Shown here one piece after another: positions 1-13,035 of a DNA stretch of 64,000 nucleotides. Every line of letters begins with the position of its first letter. Position 1 is the stretch's first letter. The stretch lies in assembly GCF_018881795.1 (NCBI RefSeq), contig NZ_JACVPQ010000001.1, forward strand, positions 883,376 to 947,375, given 5' to 3'. Under the pieces are notes generated by a model that saw only the letters and a list, made by a program, of their open reading frames with translations, was not told the origin of the DNA and did no database searches. The stretch comes from Polynucleobacter sp. MWH-Jannik1A5 (lineage in GTDB: Bacteria > Pseudomonadota > Gammaproteobacteria > Burkholderiales > Burkholderiaceae). A program made the translations under genes and the position numbers.

Positions 1-61
1 CTGGGAGAGCACCTGCTTTGCAAGCAGGGGGTCGTCGGTTCGATCCCGTCATCCTCCACCA
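1..61 (+). tRNA. tRNA-Ala(TGC), 5' end missing
   Basis: The window opens inside a tRNA. The anticodon arm carries TGC in the loop (TTTGCAA), the T arm reads GGTTCGATCC, and the 3' end finishes with an encoded CCA at 59-61. The first bases of the acceptor and D arms lie before the window. Its position upstream of 23S fits the usual tRNA-Ile/tRNA-Ala pair of a bacterial 16S-23S spacer. Confidence 0.95.
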
Positions 62-326
62 TCATCTAAATGTCAAAACTAAGCAATTTTTAATTGTTTA
101 GTTTTGCCATTTATGGCTGTTCTTTAAAAATTTGAGTAAGCAAAGTGTCAAATGTTTCTTTGAGAGGACATTTGACAATGTAATAAGGGTAAAGATTGAA
201 TCATCAATCAGTAATACAAACGAGTTTTACCAAGTTCTTAACAAAGTACTTACAGTTTGGATTACGGCAAACATGTCAGAAGTAGAAGTAAACCTGTAAC
301 AGGTACTAGCAATGGTGCTCGTTATA
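62..326 (+). other. 16S-23S spacer with boxA-like site and 23S processing stalk
   Basis: This is transcribed spacer. A boxA-like antitermination sequence (TGTTCTTTAAA) is at 118-128. Bases 131-142 are exactly complementary to 3258-3269, and 178-188 to 3248-3258, both downstream of 23S. A local hairpin, 147-155 with 168-176, lies between the two 5' arms. Together they form the base of the stalk that RNase III would cut to release pre-23S. A separate 13-bp hairpin with one G-T pair is at 74-86/94-106. No gene is seen here. Confidence 0.75.
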
Positions 327-3200
<2,874 letters not shown>

Positions 3201-3306
3201 TATAACCAGCACTATTGTGTTGGATGTTTGCCAGATTTAATCTGCATCCTTATTACATGCTTACTCAAATGGAGTTGTTGATTTAATCAGCAACTCGACC
3301 CTCTAC

Positions 3307-3421
3307 GCCCGGTGACCATAGCGAATTGGAACCACTCCTTCCCATCCCGAACAGGACAGTGAAACGATTCTACGCCGATGATAGTGCGGATTACCCGTGT
3401 GAAAGTAGGTAACTGCCGGGC
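3307..3421 (+). rRNA. rrf: 5S ribosomal RNA
   Basis: The start GCCCGGTGACCATAGCG and the end CTGCCGGGC are complementary and enclose typical 5S internal segments such as CCCATCCCGAAC and CGCCGATG. It follows 23S by about 105 bases and precedes a strong terminator, so it closes the rrn operon. The ends may be off by one to three bases. Confidence 0.94.
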
Positions 3422-3431
3422 ACCAATGCGA

Positions 3432-3463
3432 CGCCCAGACCCTTTTAGGTCTGGGCGTTTTTA
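3432..3463 (+). terminator. rrn operon terminator
   Basis: A perfect 10-bp GC-rich stem (3432-3441 with 3448-3457) with a six-base loop is followed by five T residues. It sits just behind 5S and is a classic intrinsic terminator for the rRNA operon. Confidence 0.93.
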
Positions 3464-3486
3464 CTTGTGCAAAGCGTTTAGAGTGA

Positions 3487-3515
3487 TTGACAGAAACTCC
3501 ATTTGGAGTCAGAAT
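3487..3515 (+). promoter_or_regulatory. Promoter of the tRNA-tufA operon
   Basis: A perfect -35 box TTGACA (3487-3492) is followed after 17 bases by CAGAAT (3510-3515), which matches the sigma-70 -10 consensus at four of six positions. The expected start, near 3522, lies in a GC-containing stretch just before tRNA-Tyr, as is common at growth-rate-controlled stable-RNA promoters. No experimental start site is implied. Confidence 0.75.
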
Positions 3516-3526
3516 ATTGGGTTCGC

Positions 3527-3611
3527 GGAGGGGTGTCCGAGCGGCTAAAGGAGGCAGACTGTAAATCTGTTGGCTACGCCTACGTAGGTTCGAATCCTAC
3601 CCCCTCCACCA
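3527..3611 (+). tRNA. tRNA-Tyr(GTA)
   Basis: This is an 85-base class II tRNA with a long variable arm. The anticodon loop CTGTAAATC carries GTA, the acceptor stem GGAGGGG pairs with CCCCTCC, and CCA is encoded. It is the first of three tRNAs transcribed ahead of tufA, the tyrT/tyrU-like arrangement known from many proteobacteria. Confidence 0.97.
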
Positions 3612-3616
3612 GATGT

Positions 3617-3690
3617 GCGGGATTAGTTTAATGGTAAAACAGCAGATTTCCAATCTTCGGTCAAGAGTTCGATTCTCTTATCCCGCTCCA
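3617..3690 (+). tRNA. tRNA-Gly(TCC)
   Basis: The acceptor stem GCGGGAT pairs with ATCCCGC. The anticodon TCC lies in the loop TTTCCAA, the T loop is GTTCGATTC, and the 3' end is TCCA with encoded CCA. It lies 5 bases after tRNA-Tyr in the same transcript. Confidence 0.96.
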
Positions 3691-3711
3691 GAATTTGTTG
3701 CATTAGATTAC

Positions 3712-3786
<75 letters not shown>

Positions 3787-3850
3787 TGTTTGGTTTTATT
3801 AATTATGTATTTCGTGTTTGGTTTAAGAGTTAACTAAAGGCAGATTAAAA

Positions 3851-5041
3851 ATGGCAAAAGAAAAGTTCGAGCGGACAAAACCGCACGTAAACGTAGGCAC
3901 CATCGGTCACGTTGACCACGGTAAAACCACATTGACAGCAGCAATCGCAACCGTGCTTTCTAAAGCATTCGGTGGCGAAGCGAAAGCATACGATCAGATC
4001 GATGCTGCTCCAGAAGAAAAAGCACGTGGTATTACGATTAATACTGCGCACGTTGAGTATGAGACAGCTAACCGTCACTATGCTCACGTCGATTGCCCAG
4101 GACATGCTGACTACGTTAAGAACATGATTACTGGTGCTGCTCAGATGGACGGCGCAATTTTAGTTTGCTCTGCTGCTGACGGCCCAATGCCACAAACTCG
4201 TGAGCACATCCTCTTGGCACGCCAAGTGGGCGTTCCTTACATCGTAGTGTTCTTGAACAAGTGCGACATGGTTGATGACGCTGAATTGCTCGAGTTAGTT
4301 GAAATGGAAGTTCGTGAGCTTCTGTCTAAGTACAACTTCCCTGGCGATGACACACCAATCATCCAAGGTTCTGCTAAGTTAGCGCTCGAAGGCGACGAAG
4401 GCCCATTGGGTAAAGAAGCCATCATGAAATTGGCTGAAGCATTAGACACCTACATCCCAACTCCAGAGCGTGCTGTTGACGGCGCGTTCTTGATGCCAGT
4501 AGAAGACGTGTTCTCTATCTCCGGTCGCGGTACTGTTGTTACAGGCCGTATCGAGCGCGGTATCGTTAAGGTTGGTGAAGAGATCGAAATCATCGGTATC
4601 AAACCAACACTCAAGACCACTTGTACTGGTGTTGAAATGTTCCGCAAATTGCTCGACCAAGGTCAAGCAGGCGATAACGTTGGTATCTTGTTACGCGGTA
4701 CAAAACGTGAAGAAGTTGAGCGCGGCCAAGTATTGGCTAAGCCAGGTTCAATCACCCCACATACTCACTTTACAGCCGAGGTTTACATCTTGGGTAAAGA
4801 CGAAGGTGGTCGTCATACTCCATTCTTTAACAACTATCGTCCACAGTTTTACTTCCGCACTACGGACGTAACTGGTTCAATCGAGTTGCCAAAAGACAAA
4901 GAAATGGTAATGCCTGGTGATAACGTAACAATTACCGTAAAACTCATCGCTCCTATCGCGATGGAAGAAGGTTTACGTTTTGCGATCCGTGAAGGTGGCC
5001 GTACTGTTGGCGCCGGCGTGGTTGCAAAGATTTTGGCTTAA
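3851..5041 (+). CDS. tufA: Elongation factor Tu, copy 1
   Basis: This is the GTPase that delivers aminoacyl-tRNA to the ribosomal A site. The 396-residue length is standard. The P-loop GHVDHGKTT, the switch motif DCPGHADY and the specificity motif NKCD are all present, followed by the two beta-barrel domains. A weak AAGG element lies 10 bases upstream of the ATG. The coding sequence looks identical to the second copy at 20669-21859, while the flanks differ. It is read with the preceding tRNAs and followed by tRNA-Trp, secE and nusG. Confidence in the function is very high. Which copy is called A or B is a convention. Confidence 0.99.
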   Translation: MAKEKFERTKPHVNVGTIGHVDHGKTTLTAAIATVLSKAFGGEAKAYDQIDAAPEEKARGITINTAHVEYETANRHYAHVDCPGHADYVKNMITGAAQMDGAILVCSAADGPMPQTREHILLARQVGVPYIVVFLNKCDMVDDAELLELVEMEVRELLSKYNFPGDDTPIIQGSAKLALEGDEGPLGKEAIMKLAEALDTYIPTPERAVDGAFLMPVEDVFSISGRGTVVTGRIERGIVKVGEEIEIIGIKPTLKTTCTGVEMFRKLLDQGQAGDNVGILLRGTKREEVERGQVLAKPGSITPHTHFTAEVYILGKDEGGRHTPFFNNYRPQFYFRTTDVTGSIELPKDKEMVMPGDNVTITVKLIAPIAMEEGLRFAIREGGRTVGAGVVAKILA

Positions 5042-5055
5042 GTAGTTTTTTATAA

Positions 5056-5131
5056 AGGGGTGTAGCTCAATTGGCAGAGCGTTGGTCTCCAAAACCAAAG
5101 GTTGGGGGTTCGATGCCCTCCGCCCCTGCCA
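5056..5131 (+). tRNA. tRNA-Trp(CCA)
   Basis: The acceptor stem AGGGGTG pairs with CGCCCCT. The anticodon CCA lies in the loop CTCCAAA, and an encoded CCA ends at 5131. It sits between tufA and secE, the same position as in E. coli and most proteobacteria. Confidence 0.97.
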
Positions 5132-5151
5132 CGATTTGAACTGAAAGCAAT

Positions 5152-5529
5152 ATGTCTCAACAAACAGCAAGTCAATCTGAAGAAAAAAGCAGCTGGGTCT
5201 CTGGACTCGCTGCTTTAATCGTTGTCGCCGCGTTGGTGCTTTACTACACGCTGGTTGACCAGTCTATGTTGGTTCGCCTGGCTGTTTTGTTTGGCGGTAT
5301 TGCGGTTGCAGTTTTAATTGTGGCGATTTCACCGGATGGGCGTCGCTTTATCGCCTATGCCAAAGATTCTTGGTATGAAGTAAAAAAGGTTGTTTGGCCG
5401 ACTCGTAAAGAGACTACCCAAATGACTCTAGTCGTATTTGGCTTTGTTCTGATCATGTCCTTGTTCTTGTGGATTGCAGACAAATTGATTGAATGGCTAG
5501 TTTTTTCAGTCTTTTTAGGCTGGAAGTGA
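5152..5529 (+). CDS. secE: Preprotein translocase subunit SecE
   Basis: SecE is the small membrane subunit that clamps SecY in the SecYEG channel. The 125-residue protein has three hydrophobic segments (about residues 16-34, 38-56 and 92-115). The conserved amphipathic stretch SWYEVKKVVWPTRKET, typical of bacterial SecE, lies just before the last one. Three segments is the long form known from E. coli and other proteobacteria. It begins 20 bases after tRNA-Trp, and nusG follows after 7 bases, so the two are cotranscribed. Confidence 0.97.
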   Translation: MSQQTASQSEEKSSWVSGLAALIVVAALVLYYTLVDQSMLVRLAVLFGGIAVAVLIVAISPDGRRFIAYAKDSWYEVKKVVWPTRKETTQMTLVVFGFVLIMSLFLWIADKLIEWLVFSVFLGWK

Positions 5530-5536
5530 GTAAAAA

Positions 5537-6109
5537 ATGATTGATTCTGAAGTAGCCGCAAATCCACAAGCTACCGGCAATATGCGCTGGTACGTTATTC
5601 ATGCTTATTCCGGAATGGAAAAGAGCGTGAAAAAAGGCCTTGAAGAGCGTATTGCACGTTCTGGCATGCCTGAGAAATTTGGTCGTATTTTGGTTCCCTC
5701 CGAAGAGGTTGTGGAAATCAAATCCGGCACAAAATCAGTTTCTGAGCGCCGCTTCTTCCCAGGATACGTCCTGATCGAGATGGAAATGACCGATGAGAGC
5801 TGGCATTTGGTGAAAAACACGCCAAAAGTGACTGGTTTCGTCGGTGGCGTTCGTAACCGCCCAAGCCCGATTTCTACTGCAGAGGTCACTAAAATCATGG
5901 ATCAAATGCAGGCTGGGGTTGATAAACCTAAGCCTAAGACCTTGTTTGAGGTGGGTGAGATGGTTCGCGTTAAAGAGGGCCCATTTACAGACTTCAACGG
6001 AAACGTTGAGGAAGTGAACTATGAGAAGTCAAGATTGCGCGTTTCTGTTACAATTTTTGGCCGCGGTACCCCAGTTGAGCTGGAGTTCGGCCAAGTAGAA
6101 AAGATGTAA
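5537..6109 (+). CDS. nusG: Transcription termination/antitermination factor NusG
   Basis: NusG binds RNA polymerase, suppresses pausing, and links the polymerase to Rho or the ribosome. The 190-residue protein has the NGN domain beginning [10 protein letters not shown], with the [10 protein letters not shown] segment. A C-terminal KOW domain ([11 protein letters not shown], then [10 protein letters not shown]) follows. The chosen ATG at 5537 has a GAAGTGAG element upstream and adds about 15 residues before the conserved domain. An internal ATG at 5582 would give a shorter form but lacks a better ribosome site. It forms a secE-nusG pair. Confidence 0.97.
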   Translation: MIDSEVAANPQATGNMRWYVIHAYSGMEKSVKKGLEERIARSGMPEKFGRILVPSEEVVEIKSGTKSVSERRFFPGYVLIEMEMTDESWHLVKNTPKVTGFVGGVRNRPSPISTAEVTKIMDQMQAGVDKPKPKTLFEVGEMVRVKEGPFTDFNGNVEEVNYEKSRLRVSVTIFGRGTPVELEFGQVEKM

Positions 6110-6287
6110 AAACAAGGACTTAGTCCAGTTTTGCAGTGCAGTAGCGGTAGAAGTAAAAACAGTTTTAGATGGTTATTTAGTTTTTGTATTTAACCGAGGA
6201 GCGGAGCTAGAAAGCCAAAAACTAGCGAAGCGTTTACTCAACAGCGGTCTTTCCTAATGAGGTTAGGCGCGCTTTTAGGAGCAACAC
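6110..6287 (+). promoter_or_regulatory. Leader upstream of rplK
   Basis: This 178-base spacer separates nusG from rplK-rplA. A GCTAG/CTAGC repeat lies at 6206-6210/6222-6226. A small hairpin, CCTAA (6253-6257) with TTAGG (6263-6267), lies about 20 bases before the rplK start. In E. coli, L1 represses its own operon by binding the rplK leader, so this is the natural place for such a site. The match to an L1 target was not established, and no convincing promoter was found by eye. Confidence 0.4.
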
Positions 6288-6719
6288 ATGGCAAAGAAGA
6301 TTATTGGCTTTATTAAGCTGCAGATCCCTGCAGGTAAAGCAAATCCATCACCTCCCGTAGGTCCAGCATTGGGTCAACGCGGCCTCAACATTATGGAATT
6401 CTGTAAGGCGTTTAATGCTCAAACTCAGAGCATGGAACCTGGCCTACCAATTCCAGTCGTGATTACAGCGTTCGCTGATAAGAGCTTCACATTCATCATG
6501 AAGACTCCTCCAGCAACCATCATGATTAAGAAGGCTGCGAAGATCGAAAAAGGATCACCACGTCCCCATACCGATAAGGTTGGTTCAATTACTCGTGCTC
6601 AAGCGGAAGAAATCGCTAAAGCAAAAATGCCAGATTTGACAGCAGCCGATATGGACGCAGCTGTTAGAACTATTGCTGGTAGCGCCCGTTCCATGGGCAT
6701 CACTGTGGAAGGTCTCTAA
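6288..6719 (+). CDS. rplK: 50S ribosomal protein L11
   Basis: L11 forms the base of the GTPase-associated centre on 23S rRNA, together with L10-L12, and is needed for RelA activation. The 143-residue length is normal. The N-terminal proline-rich switch region ([21 protein letters not shown]) and the C-terminal rRNA-binding domain ending [10 protein letters not shown] are intact. A good ribosome site, AGGAG, precedes the ATG. rplA follows after 2 bases, giving the standard L11 operon. Confidence 0.98.
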   Translation: MAKKIIGFIKLQIPAGKANPSPPVGPALGQRGLNIMEFCKAFNAQTQSMEPGLPIPVVITAFADKSFTFIMKTPPATIMIKKAAKIEKGSPRPHTDKVGSITRAQAEEIAKAKMPDLTAADMDAAVRTIAGSARSMGITVEGL

Positions 6720-6721
6720 TC

Positions 6722-7423
6722 ATGACTAAGTTATCTAAACGCGTAAAAGCAATTCAATCTAAAGTTGATCGTAACAAGTTCTATTCATTAGACGACGCAT
6801 TGAACCTCGTTAAAGAGTGTGCAACTGCTAAGTTTGACGAGTCTATCGACGTTGCTGTTCAGTTGGGTATTGATGCTAAGAAATCTGACCAAGTTGTGCG
6901 TGGCGCAGTAGTGCTCCCGGCTGGTACAGGTAAGCATGTTCGTGTTGCTGTTTTTGCACAAGGTGAGAAAGCTGAACAAGCTAAAGCTGCTGGTGCAGAA
7001 ATCGTTGGCATGGAAGATCTTGCTGAGCAAATTAAAGGCGGCAAAATTGATTTTGATATTTTGATCGCATCTCCAGACACAATGAAAATTGTTGGTACTT
7101 TAGGTCAAGTATTGGGCCCACGTGGTTTGATGCCAAATCCAAAAGTTGGAACAGTTACTCCTGACGTTGCTACTGCAGTTAAAAATGCAAAAGCTGGTCA
7201 AGTTCAGTTCCGTGTGGACAAAGCCGGTATCGTGCACGCAAGCATTGGCCGTCGTTCATTCGAACCAACTGCATTGAAATCCAACTTGCTCGCATTGCTT
7301 GAGGCTTTGAATAAAGCAAAACCTCCTGCATCTAAGGGCATCTATTTAAAGAAGGTTGCCGTAAGCAGCACCATGGGTGCAGGCGTACGCGTAGACCAAG
7401 CATCGTTACAGGCTGCAGCTTAA
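6722..7423 (+). CDS. rplA: 50S ribosomal protein L1
   Basis: L1 builds the mobile L1 stalk at the ribosomal E site and in E. coli represses translation of rplK-rplA. The 233 residues cover both domains, and the signature segment [17 protein letters not shown] is present near residues 140-158. The start lies 2 bases after the rplK stop, so translation is probably coupled. A 237-base leader separates it from rplJ. Confidence 0.98.
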   Translation: MTKLSKRVKAIQSKVDRNKFYSLDDALNLVKECATAKFDESIDVAVQLGIDAKKSDQVVRGAVVLPAGTGKHVRVAVFAQGEKAEQAKAAGAEIVGMEDLAEQIKGGKIDFDILIASPDTMKIVGTLGQVLGPRGLMPNPKVGTVTPDVATAVKNAKAGQVQFRVDKAGIVHASIGRRSFEPTALKSNLLALLEALNKAKPPASKGIYLKKVAVSSTMGAGVRVDQASLQAAA

Positions 7424-7660
7424 TTAGCTTGTAACAAAAAAGAACTTTGGGTCGACTCCCACTCTTTGAGTGAGAGTCGAACATCAAAGACCGTTGGTGA
7501 ATTAGTTGCTATTACAGAGTTAATTCTTAATCGTTACGAAAGTAATAGCCAGCGCAGATGGCGACCCTGAAAAGATTTTCACAAGAGTATTTGTGAACAA
7601 ATGATCAGACGCTGGTGTGTAACCCCAACTGGAAACAGTTGGTTTTTATGGAGTTAAACC
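7424..7660 (+). promoter_or_regulatory. Leader of rplJ-rplL (L10-leader type)
   Basis: This 237-base region can form a two-part hairpin (7452-7458 with 7474-7480, and 7461-7464 with 7468-7471). Close to the gene is a 7-bp hairpin with a GAAA tetraloop (7625-7631/7636-7642), directly followed by five T residues. The ribosome site GGAG and the rplJ GTG come right after. L10-L12 complexes are known to repress this operon by binding such a leader. The T tract suggests that premature termination could also occur. Confidence 0.65.
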
Positions 7661-8293
7661 GTGCCTTTGAATGTACAAGACAAAAAAGCGATTGTTGCTG
7701 ATGTCGGCGCTCAATTGGCTGGAGCCCAAACTGTCGTGCTCGCTGAATACCGTGGTATTCCAGTAGAGCAGTTGACAAAGCTACGTGCTAGCGCACGTGA
7801 CCAAGGTGTATATCTTCGCGTTTTGAAGAACACATTGGCACGCCGTGCTGCACAAGGCACACAGTTTGAGCCTCTTGCTGATTCGATGGTTGGCCCCTTG
7901 ATTTACGGCATTTCTGCTGATCCGATTGCTTCGGCAAAAGTATTGCAGAGCTTTGCTAAGACTCAAGATTTGCTAGTCATTAAAGCTGGCTTATATAACG
8001 GCAAGTTGTTAGACGTTGCAGGTGTAAAAGCCCTCGCAACAATTCCAAGCCGCGACGAGTTGTTATCTCAGTTGTTGGGTGTGATGTTGGCACCGGTATC
8101 TGCGATGGCTCGCGTATTGGGCGCAGTAGCAGCACAAAAGGCAGCTGGAGCACCCGCTCCCGCAGCAGCACCTGCAGAAGCAGCAGCCCCAGCAGCAGTA
8201 GCCGCTGAAGCCGCTCCAGAAGCAGCCGCTGAGCCTGCAGCCGCAGCCCCAGAAGCTGGAACAGAAGCAAACGAAACCCCTGCCGCTGAATAA
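7661..8293 (+). CDS. rplJ: 50S ribosomal protein L10, with alanine-rich C-terminal tail
   Basis: L10 anchors the L7/L12 dimers to the ribosome. The start is GTG behind a GGAG site. Residues 1-160 are an ordinary L10, with the rRNA-binding domain and the C-terminal helix that binds L7/L12 (about residues 130-160). Residues 161-210 (8141-8290) form a low-complexity tail made almost only of Ala, Pro and Glu. The E. coli protein is about 165 residues and lacks this tail. Reading frame and codon use continue cleanly to the stop, so it is not an assembly artefact of the frame. Its role is unknown. Confidence 0.97.
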   Translation: MPLNVQDKKAIVADVGAQLAGAQTVVLAEYRGIPVEQLTKLRASARDQGVYLRVLKNTLARRAAQGTQFEPLADSMVGPLIYGISADPIASAKVLQSFAKTQDLLVIKAGLYNGKLLDVAGVKALATIPSRDELLSQLLGVMLAPVSAMARVLGAVAAQKAAGAPAPAAAPAEAAAPAAVAAEAAPEAAAEPAAAAPEAGTEANETPAAE

Positions 8294-8329
8294 GCGACAG
8301 ATTAACTATTTAAGTATTAGGAGCTAAAA

Positions 8330-8707
8330 ATGGCGATTACTAAAGAAGAAATCATTGATGCAGTAGGTAGCATGTCCGTTATGGATTTGAACGACTTGGT
8401 TAAAGCGTTCGAAGAGAAGTTTGGTGTTTCAGCTGCAGCTATGGCTGTTGCTGGTCCTGCAGGCGGTGGTGCTGCAGCTGGTGGTGGCGAAGAGCAAACA
8501 GAATTCACTGTTAACTTGCTCGAAGCTGGCGCAAACAAGGTTTCAGTAATTAAGGCAGTTCGCGAAATTACTGGTCTTGGCTTGAAAGAAGCTAAGGACT
8601 TGGTTGACGGTGCACCGAAGCCAATCAAAGAAGGCGTTGACAAGAAAACTGCTGAAGAAGCTAAGAAGAAGCTTGAAGAAGCTGGCGCTAAAGCAGAACT
8701 TAAGTAA
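8330..8707 (+). CDS. rplL: 50S ribosomal protein L7/L12
   Basis: L7/L12 is the multicopy stalk protein that recruits and activates the translational GTPases. The 125-residue protein has the N-terminal dimerisation domain, an Ala/Gly-rich hinge (about residues 37-52) and the conserved C-terminal domain with [20 protein letters not shown]. An AGGAG site lies a few bases before the ATG. It follows rplJ by 36 bases, and a long structured spacer separates it from rpoB. Confidence 0.98.
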   Translation: MAITKEEIIDAVGSMSVMDLNDLVKAFEEKFGVSAAAMAVAGPAGGGAAAGGGEEQTEFTVNLLEAGANKVSVIKAVREITGLGLKEAKDLVDGAPKPIKEGVDKKTAEEAKKKLEEAGAKAELK

Positions 8708-8933
8708 TAAACACACTGCTGGCGCCTCTCAAAAAGGGGCGTTAGCCATGTTGGGTTTGACCTCTAGAGGTCAAACCCGATTTCATTTCTGATTGAAATC
8801 GGGTTTGCCTTCTGATACGACTGCAGAATGCAAGTTTGGTCGGACACTAAATCTATCGGTTTAGTGTTGTCCGCCAGTGATTGGTAGTGGCCAATCGCCA
8901 AATCTTTGTACAGTCGCTGAATTCGGAGATGAA
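8708..8933 (+). promoter_or_regulatory. Structured rplL-rpoB spacer
   Basis: The spacer carries several inverted repeats in a row. A 26-base perfect palindrome spans 8753-8778. A 13-bp stem pairs 8773-8785 with 8794-8806. A third hairpin joins 8841-8851 to 8860-8873 with a two-base bulge. A 6-bp hairpin joins 8879-8884 to 8891-8896. The first two share 8773-8778, so they cannot both form fully. No T tract follows them. In E. coli this junction has an attenuator and an RNase III site that set the level of rpoBC, and a similar role is inferred here. Confidence 0.65.
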
Positions 8934-11900
8934 ATGAACTATAGCTTCACCGAACGCAAGCGAGTCCGTAAAAGCTTTGCTAAGCGAGTAAACAACCACC
9001 AGGTTCCGTACCTGATCGCAACGCAGCTGGAATCCTACGCTAAATTTTTACAGGCTGATAAGCCGGCAATGTCTCGTCTTACTGAGGGACTTCAAGCTGC
9101 CTTTACATCAGCGTTCCCAATTGTGTCTAACAACGGCTATGCACGTATGGAATACGTGTCTTACCAGTTATCACAGCCACCATTTGACGTTAAAGAATGT
9201 CAACAACGTGGCTACACATACCACTCTGCCTTACGCGCAAAAGTTCGCTTGATTATTTATGATCGCGAAGCGCCTACTAAGGTTAAAGAGGTAAAAGAGA
9301 GCGAAGTCTACATGGGTGAAATTCCACTCATGACAGAAAACGGCTCTTTTGTGATTAACGGTACTGAGCGCGTGATCGTTTCTCAGTTGCACCGTTCCCC
9401 AGGCGTGTTTTTTGAGCACGATAAGGGCAAGACACATAGCTCAGGTAAGTTGCTGTTCTCAGCACGCATCATTCCTTACCGTGGTTCATGGCTCGATTTC
9501 GAGTTTGATCCAAAAGATATTCTCTATTTCCGCGTTGACCGTCGTCGTAAGATGCCTGTCACCATTTTGCTTAAAGCAATTGGTTTAAACAACGAACAGA
9601 TTCTTGCTAACTTCTTTAACTTTGACCATTTCTCATTGACTGCTAATGGCGGTTCAATGGAATTTGTGCCAGAGCGTTTGCGTGGCCAGTTGGCTAGCTT
9701 TGACGTGCTCGACAAGAATGGCGTTGTAGTCATTCAAAAAGACAAGCGTATCAATGCAAAGCATATTCGCGAACTCGAAGCTGCAAAAACAAAAACAATC
9801 GCTGTACCAGACGACTATTTAATTGGCCGTGTAGTGGCACGCAATATTGTTGATCCAGACTCCGGTGAAATCTTGGCTTACGCCAATGATGAAATCACTG
9901 AAGAGTTGTTGGCGACATTGCGCGATGCAGGTATCAAGCAGTTAGAAACCATCTACACCAACGATTTAGATTCTGGCGCATACATTTCACAGACATTGCG
10001 TACTGACGAAACTGCGGATCAAATGGCTGCTCGTATCGCCATCTACCGCATGATGCGTCCTGGTGAGCCTCCAACAGAAGATGCTGTTGAAGCCTTGTTC
10101 CAACGCTTGTTCTATAGCGAAGATACTTACGATTTGTCACGCGTTGGCCGCATGAAGGTCAACAGCCGTTTGAACCGTCCAGAAATGGAAGGCCCAATGG
10201 TTCTGTCAAACGAAGACATCCTCGACACCATTAAGTCTCTCGTAGATTTACGTAACGGCAAAGGCGAAGTAGACGATATCGATCACTTAGGTAATCGTCG
10301 TGTACGTTGCGTTGGCGAATTGGCTGAAAACCAATTCCGTGCTGGTTTGTCACGTGTAGAGCGTGCGGTTAAAGAACGTCTCGGCCAAGCCGAAACAGAA
10401 AACCTCATGCCGCATGACTTGATTAACAGCAAGCCAATCTCTTCTGCTATTCGTGAGTTCTTCGGTTCTTCACAGTTGTCCCAGTTTATGGACCAAACCA
10501 ACCCACTCTCAGAGATCACGCACAAGCGCCGTATTTCTGCATTGGGACCTGGTGGTTTGACACGCGAGCGCGCAGGTTTCGAAGTGCGCGACGTGCATCC
10601 AACCCACTACGGACGTGTTTGCCCGATCGAAACACCAGAAGGACCAAACATTGGTTTGATCAACTCGCTCGCATTGTTTGCGCGTTTGAACGAGCATGGT
10701 TTCCTTGAGACTCCATACCGTAAAGTTGCTAACAGCAAAGTAAGCGACGAAGTGGTTTACCTCTCTGCGATTGAAGAAGCGAAGTATGTGATTGCTCAGG
10801 CGAATGCAACGATCGACAAAAACGGTAAATTAGCTGACGAATTGGTTTCTGCTCGTCAAGCTGGTGAAACCATGATGGTTAGCCCAGAGCGTATCGATTT
10901 CATCGACGTTGCTCCTAGCCAGATCGTTTCTGCCGCTGCTTCACTCGTTCCATTCTTAGAGCACGATGATGCGAACCGTGCGTTGATGGGTGCGAACATG
11001 CAGCGTCAAGCAGTTCCTTGCTTGCGTCCAGATAAGCCGTTAGTTGGAACCGGCTTAGAGCGTATTGTTGCGGTTGACTCCGGCACTGTTGTATTAGCAG
11101 CGCGTGGCGGTATTGTTGATTACGTTGATGCGAATCGTGTTGTGATTCGTGTGAACGATGATGAGACTGCAGCTGGTGAAGTTGGTGTGGATATTTATAA
11201 CCTCATCAAGTACACCCGTTCAAACCAAAACACCAACATTAACCAACGTCCAATCGTGAAGGTTGGCGATCGTGTAGCCCGCGGCGACGTAGTTGCTGAC
11301 GGTGCATCTACCGATTTGGGTGAATTGGCTTTGGGTCAAAACATGACTGTGGCATTTATGCCATGGAACGGTTACAACTTCGAAGATTCAATCTTGATCT
11401 CTGAGAAAGTTGTTGCTGACGACCGCTACACCTCTATTCATATTGAAGAGTTGTCAGTGGTTGCGCGTGATACTAAGCTTGGTTCAGAAGAAATTACTCG
11501 CGATATCTCTAATTTGGCAGAGTCACAACTCTCCCGTTTAGATGAAAGCGGTATTGTTTACATCGGTGCTGAAGTTGAAGCTGGTGACGTATTGGTTGGT
11601 AAGGTAACTCCAAAGGGCGAGACAACTCTCACTCCTGAAGAGAAGCTCCTCCGTGCGATCTTCGGTGAAAAAGCATCTGACGTAAAAGATACCTCTTTGC
11701 GCGTTCCATCAGGAATGATCGGTACTGTTATCGATGTTCAAGTCTTCACTCGTGAAGGTATTGAGCGCGATGCCCGTGCACAGTCAATTATTCAAGAAGA
11801 ATTGCAACGCTATCGTTTGGACTTAAACGACCAGTTGCGTATTGTTGAAGGCGATGCCTTCATGCGTTTAGAAAAACTGTTGATTGGTAAAGTTGCCAAT

Positions 11901-13034
11901 GGTGGTCCTCAGAAATTAGCTAAAGGCACTAAGATCGACAAGGAATACCTTGCTGGCTTGGATAAATACCATTGGTTTGATGTTCGTCCAGCAGATGATG
12001 AGGTTGCCTCACAAGTTGAAGCGATTAAATCTTCTATCGAAGCGAAACGTAAGCAGTTTGATGAAGCCTTTGAAGAGAAGCGCACCAAGCTTACCCAGGG
12101 CGATGATTTGCAACCTGGCGTAACGAAGATGGTCAAGGTGTACTTGGCTGTTAAGCGTCGCTTGCAGCCTGGTGACAAGATGGCCGGTCGTCACGGTAAC
12201 AAAGGTGTGGTTTCTAAAATCGCTCCAGCTGAAGACATGCCATTTATGGCTGACGGACGCCCTGTTGACATCGTCTTGAACCCATTGGGTGTTCCTTCCC
12301 GTATGAACGTTGGTCAAATCTTGGAAACCCACTTAGGTTGGGCTGCTCAAGGTATTGGTAAGCGTATCGACGAGATGGTTCGTCAACAAGCCAAACAAGC
12401 TGAGTTACGTAAGTTCCTCAAACAGCTTTACAACGAAACAGGTCGCATTGAAGATATCGACAACTTCACTGACGAGCAAATCACAGTGTTGGCTGAGAAT
12501 CTCCGCCAAGGCTTGCCATTTGCAACACCAGTGTTTGACGGTGCTACAGAAGCAGAAATCGGACGCATGCTCGAGTTGGCTTATCCAGAAGAAGTAGCAA
12601 CTTCTTTGAAGATGACACCTTCACGTCAGCAAATGATTTTGTGCGATGGCCGAACTGGCGATCAGTTCGAGCGTCCAGTAACTGTTGGCGTAATGCACGT
12701 CTTGAAACTCCACCATTTGGTCGATGACAAGATGCATGCTCGTTCAACCGGACCTTACTCTTTAGTAACGCAACAGCCATTGGGCGGTAAAGCTCAGTTC
12801 GGTGGTCAGCGCTTTGGTGAGATGGAAGTCTGGGCCCTCGAAGCATACGGTGCTTCATATGTCTTGCAGGAAATGCTGACAGTGAAGTCCGATGACGTCG
12901 CAGGCCGTACCAAAGTTTACGAAAACATCGTCAAGGGCGAGCACACGATTGATGCTGGCATGCCCGAATCCTTCAACGTGCTGGTAAAAGAAATCCGTTC
13001 GTTGGGTATTGACATTGACATGGAGCGCAACTGA
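8934..13034 (+). CDS. rpoB: RNA polymerase subunit beta
   Basis: RpoB forms one half of the polymerase active-site cleft. I place the start at the ATG at 8934 ([13 protein letters not shown]), because GGAG lies 5 bases before it and the first residues match the family start. An in-frame GTG at 8877 would add 19 residues lying in the structured leader. The resulting 1366-residue length is normal for betaproteobacteria. The rifampicin-binding region ([18 protein letters not shown], then [13 protein letters not shown]) is intact, with no classical resistance change seen. rpoC begins 1 base after the stop. Confidence 0.98.
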   Translation: MNYSFTERKRVRKSFAKRVNNHQVPYLIATQLESYAKFLQADKPAMSRLTEGLQAAFTSAFPIVSNNGYARMEYVSYQLSQPPFDVKECQQRGYTYHSALRAKVRLIIYDREAPTKVKEVKESEVYMGEIPLMTENGSFVINGTERVIVSQLHRSPGVFFEHDKGKTHSSGKLLFSARIIPYRGSWLDFEFDPKDILYFRVDRRRKMPVTILLKAIGLNNEQILANFFNFDHFSLTANGGSMEFVPERLRGQLASFDVLDKNGVVVIQKDKRINAKHIRELEAAKTKTIAVPDDYLIGRVVARNIVDPDSGEILAYANDEITEELLATLRDAGIKQLETIYTNDLDSGAYISQTLRTDETADQMAARIAIYRMMRPGEPPTEDAVEALFQRLFYSEDTYDLSRVGRMKVNSRLNRPEMEGPMVLSNEDILDTIKSLVDLRNGKGEVDDIDHLGNRRVRCVGELAENQFRAGLSRVERAVKERLGQAETENLMPHDLINSKPISSAIREFFGSSQLSQFMDQTNPLSEITHKRRISALGPGGLTRERAGFEVRDVHPTHYGRVCPIETPEGPNIGLINSLALFARLNEHGFLETPYRKVANSKVSDEVVYLSAIEEAKYVIAQANATIDKNGKLADELVSARQAGETMMVSPERIDFIDVAPSQIVSAAASLVPFLEHDDANRALMGANMQRQAVPCLRPDKPLVGTGLERIVAVDSGTVVLAARGGIVDYVDANRVVIRVNDDETAAGEVGVDIYNLIKYTRSNQNTNINQRPIVKVGDRVARGDVVADGASTDLGELALGQNMTVAFMPWNGYNFEDSILISEKVVADDRYTSIHIEELSVVARDTKLGSEEITRDISNLAESQLSRLDESGIVYIGAEVEAGDVLVGKVTPKGETTLTPEEKLLRAIFGEKASDVKDTSLRVPSGMIGTVIDVQVFTREGIERDARAQSIIQEELQRYRLDLNDQLRIVEGDAFMRLEKLLIGKVANGGPQKLAKGTKIDKEYLAGLDKYHWFDVRPADDEVASQVEAIKSSIEAKRKQFDEAFEEKRTKLTQGDDLQPGVTKMVKVYLAVKRRLQPGDKMAGRHGNKGVVSKIAPAEDMPFMADGRPVDIVLNPLGVPSRMNVGQILETHLGWAAQGIGKRIDEMVRQQAKQAELRKFLKQLYNETGRIEDIDNFTDEQITVLAENLRQGLPFATPVFDGATEAEIGRMLELAYPEEVATSLKMTPSRQQMILCDGRTGDQFERPVTVGVMHVLKLHHLVDDKMHARSTGPYSLVTQQPLGGKAQFGGQRFGEMEVWALEAYGASYVLQEMLTVKSDDVAGRTKVYENIVKGEHTIDAGMPESFNVLVKEIRSLGIDIDMERN

Positions 13035-13035
13035 T

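Noticed and set aside
4536-4871. 111-codon frame within tufA, repeated at 21354-21689
   Set aside because: It is a shifted frame of tuf. Its duplication simply reflects the duplicated tuf gene.
6131-6159. TTGCAG-17-TAAAAA as an rplK promoter
   Set aside because: Both boxes match the consensus poorly, and the A-rich -10 could be chance.
8877-8933. GTG start extending RpoB by 19 residues
   Set aside because: The extension covers leader hairpins and has no family match. The ATG at 8934 has GGAG and the usual N-terminus.
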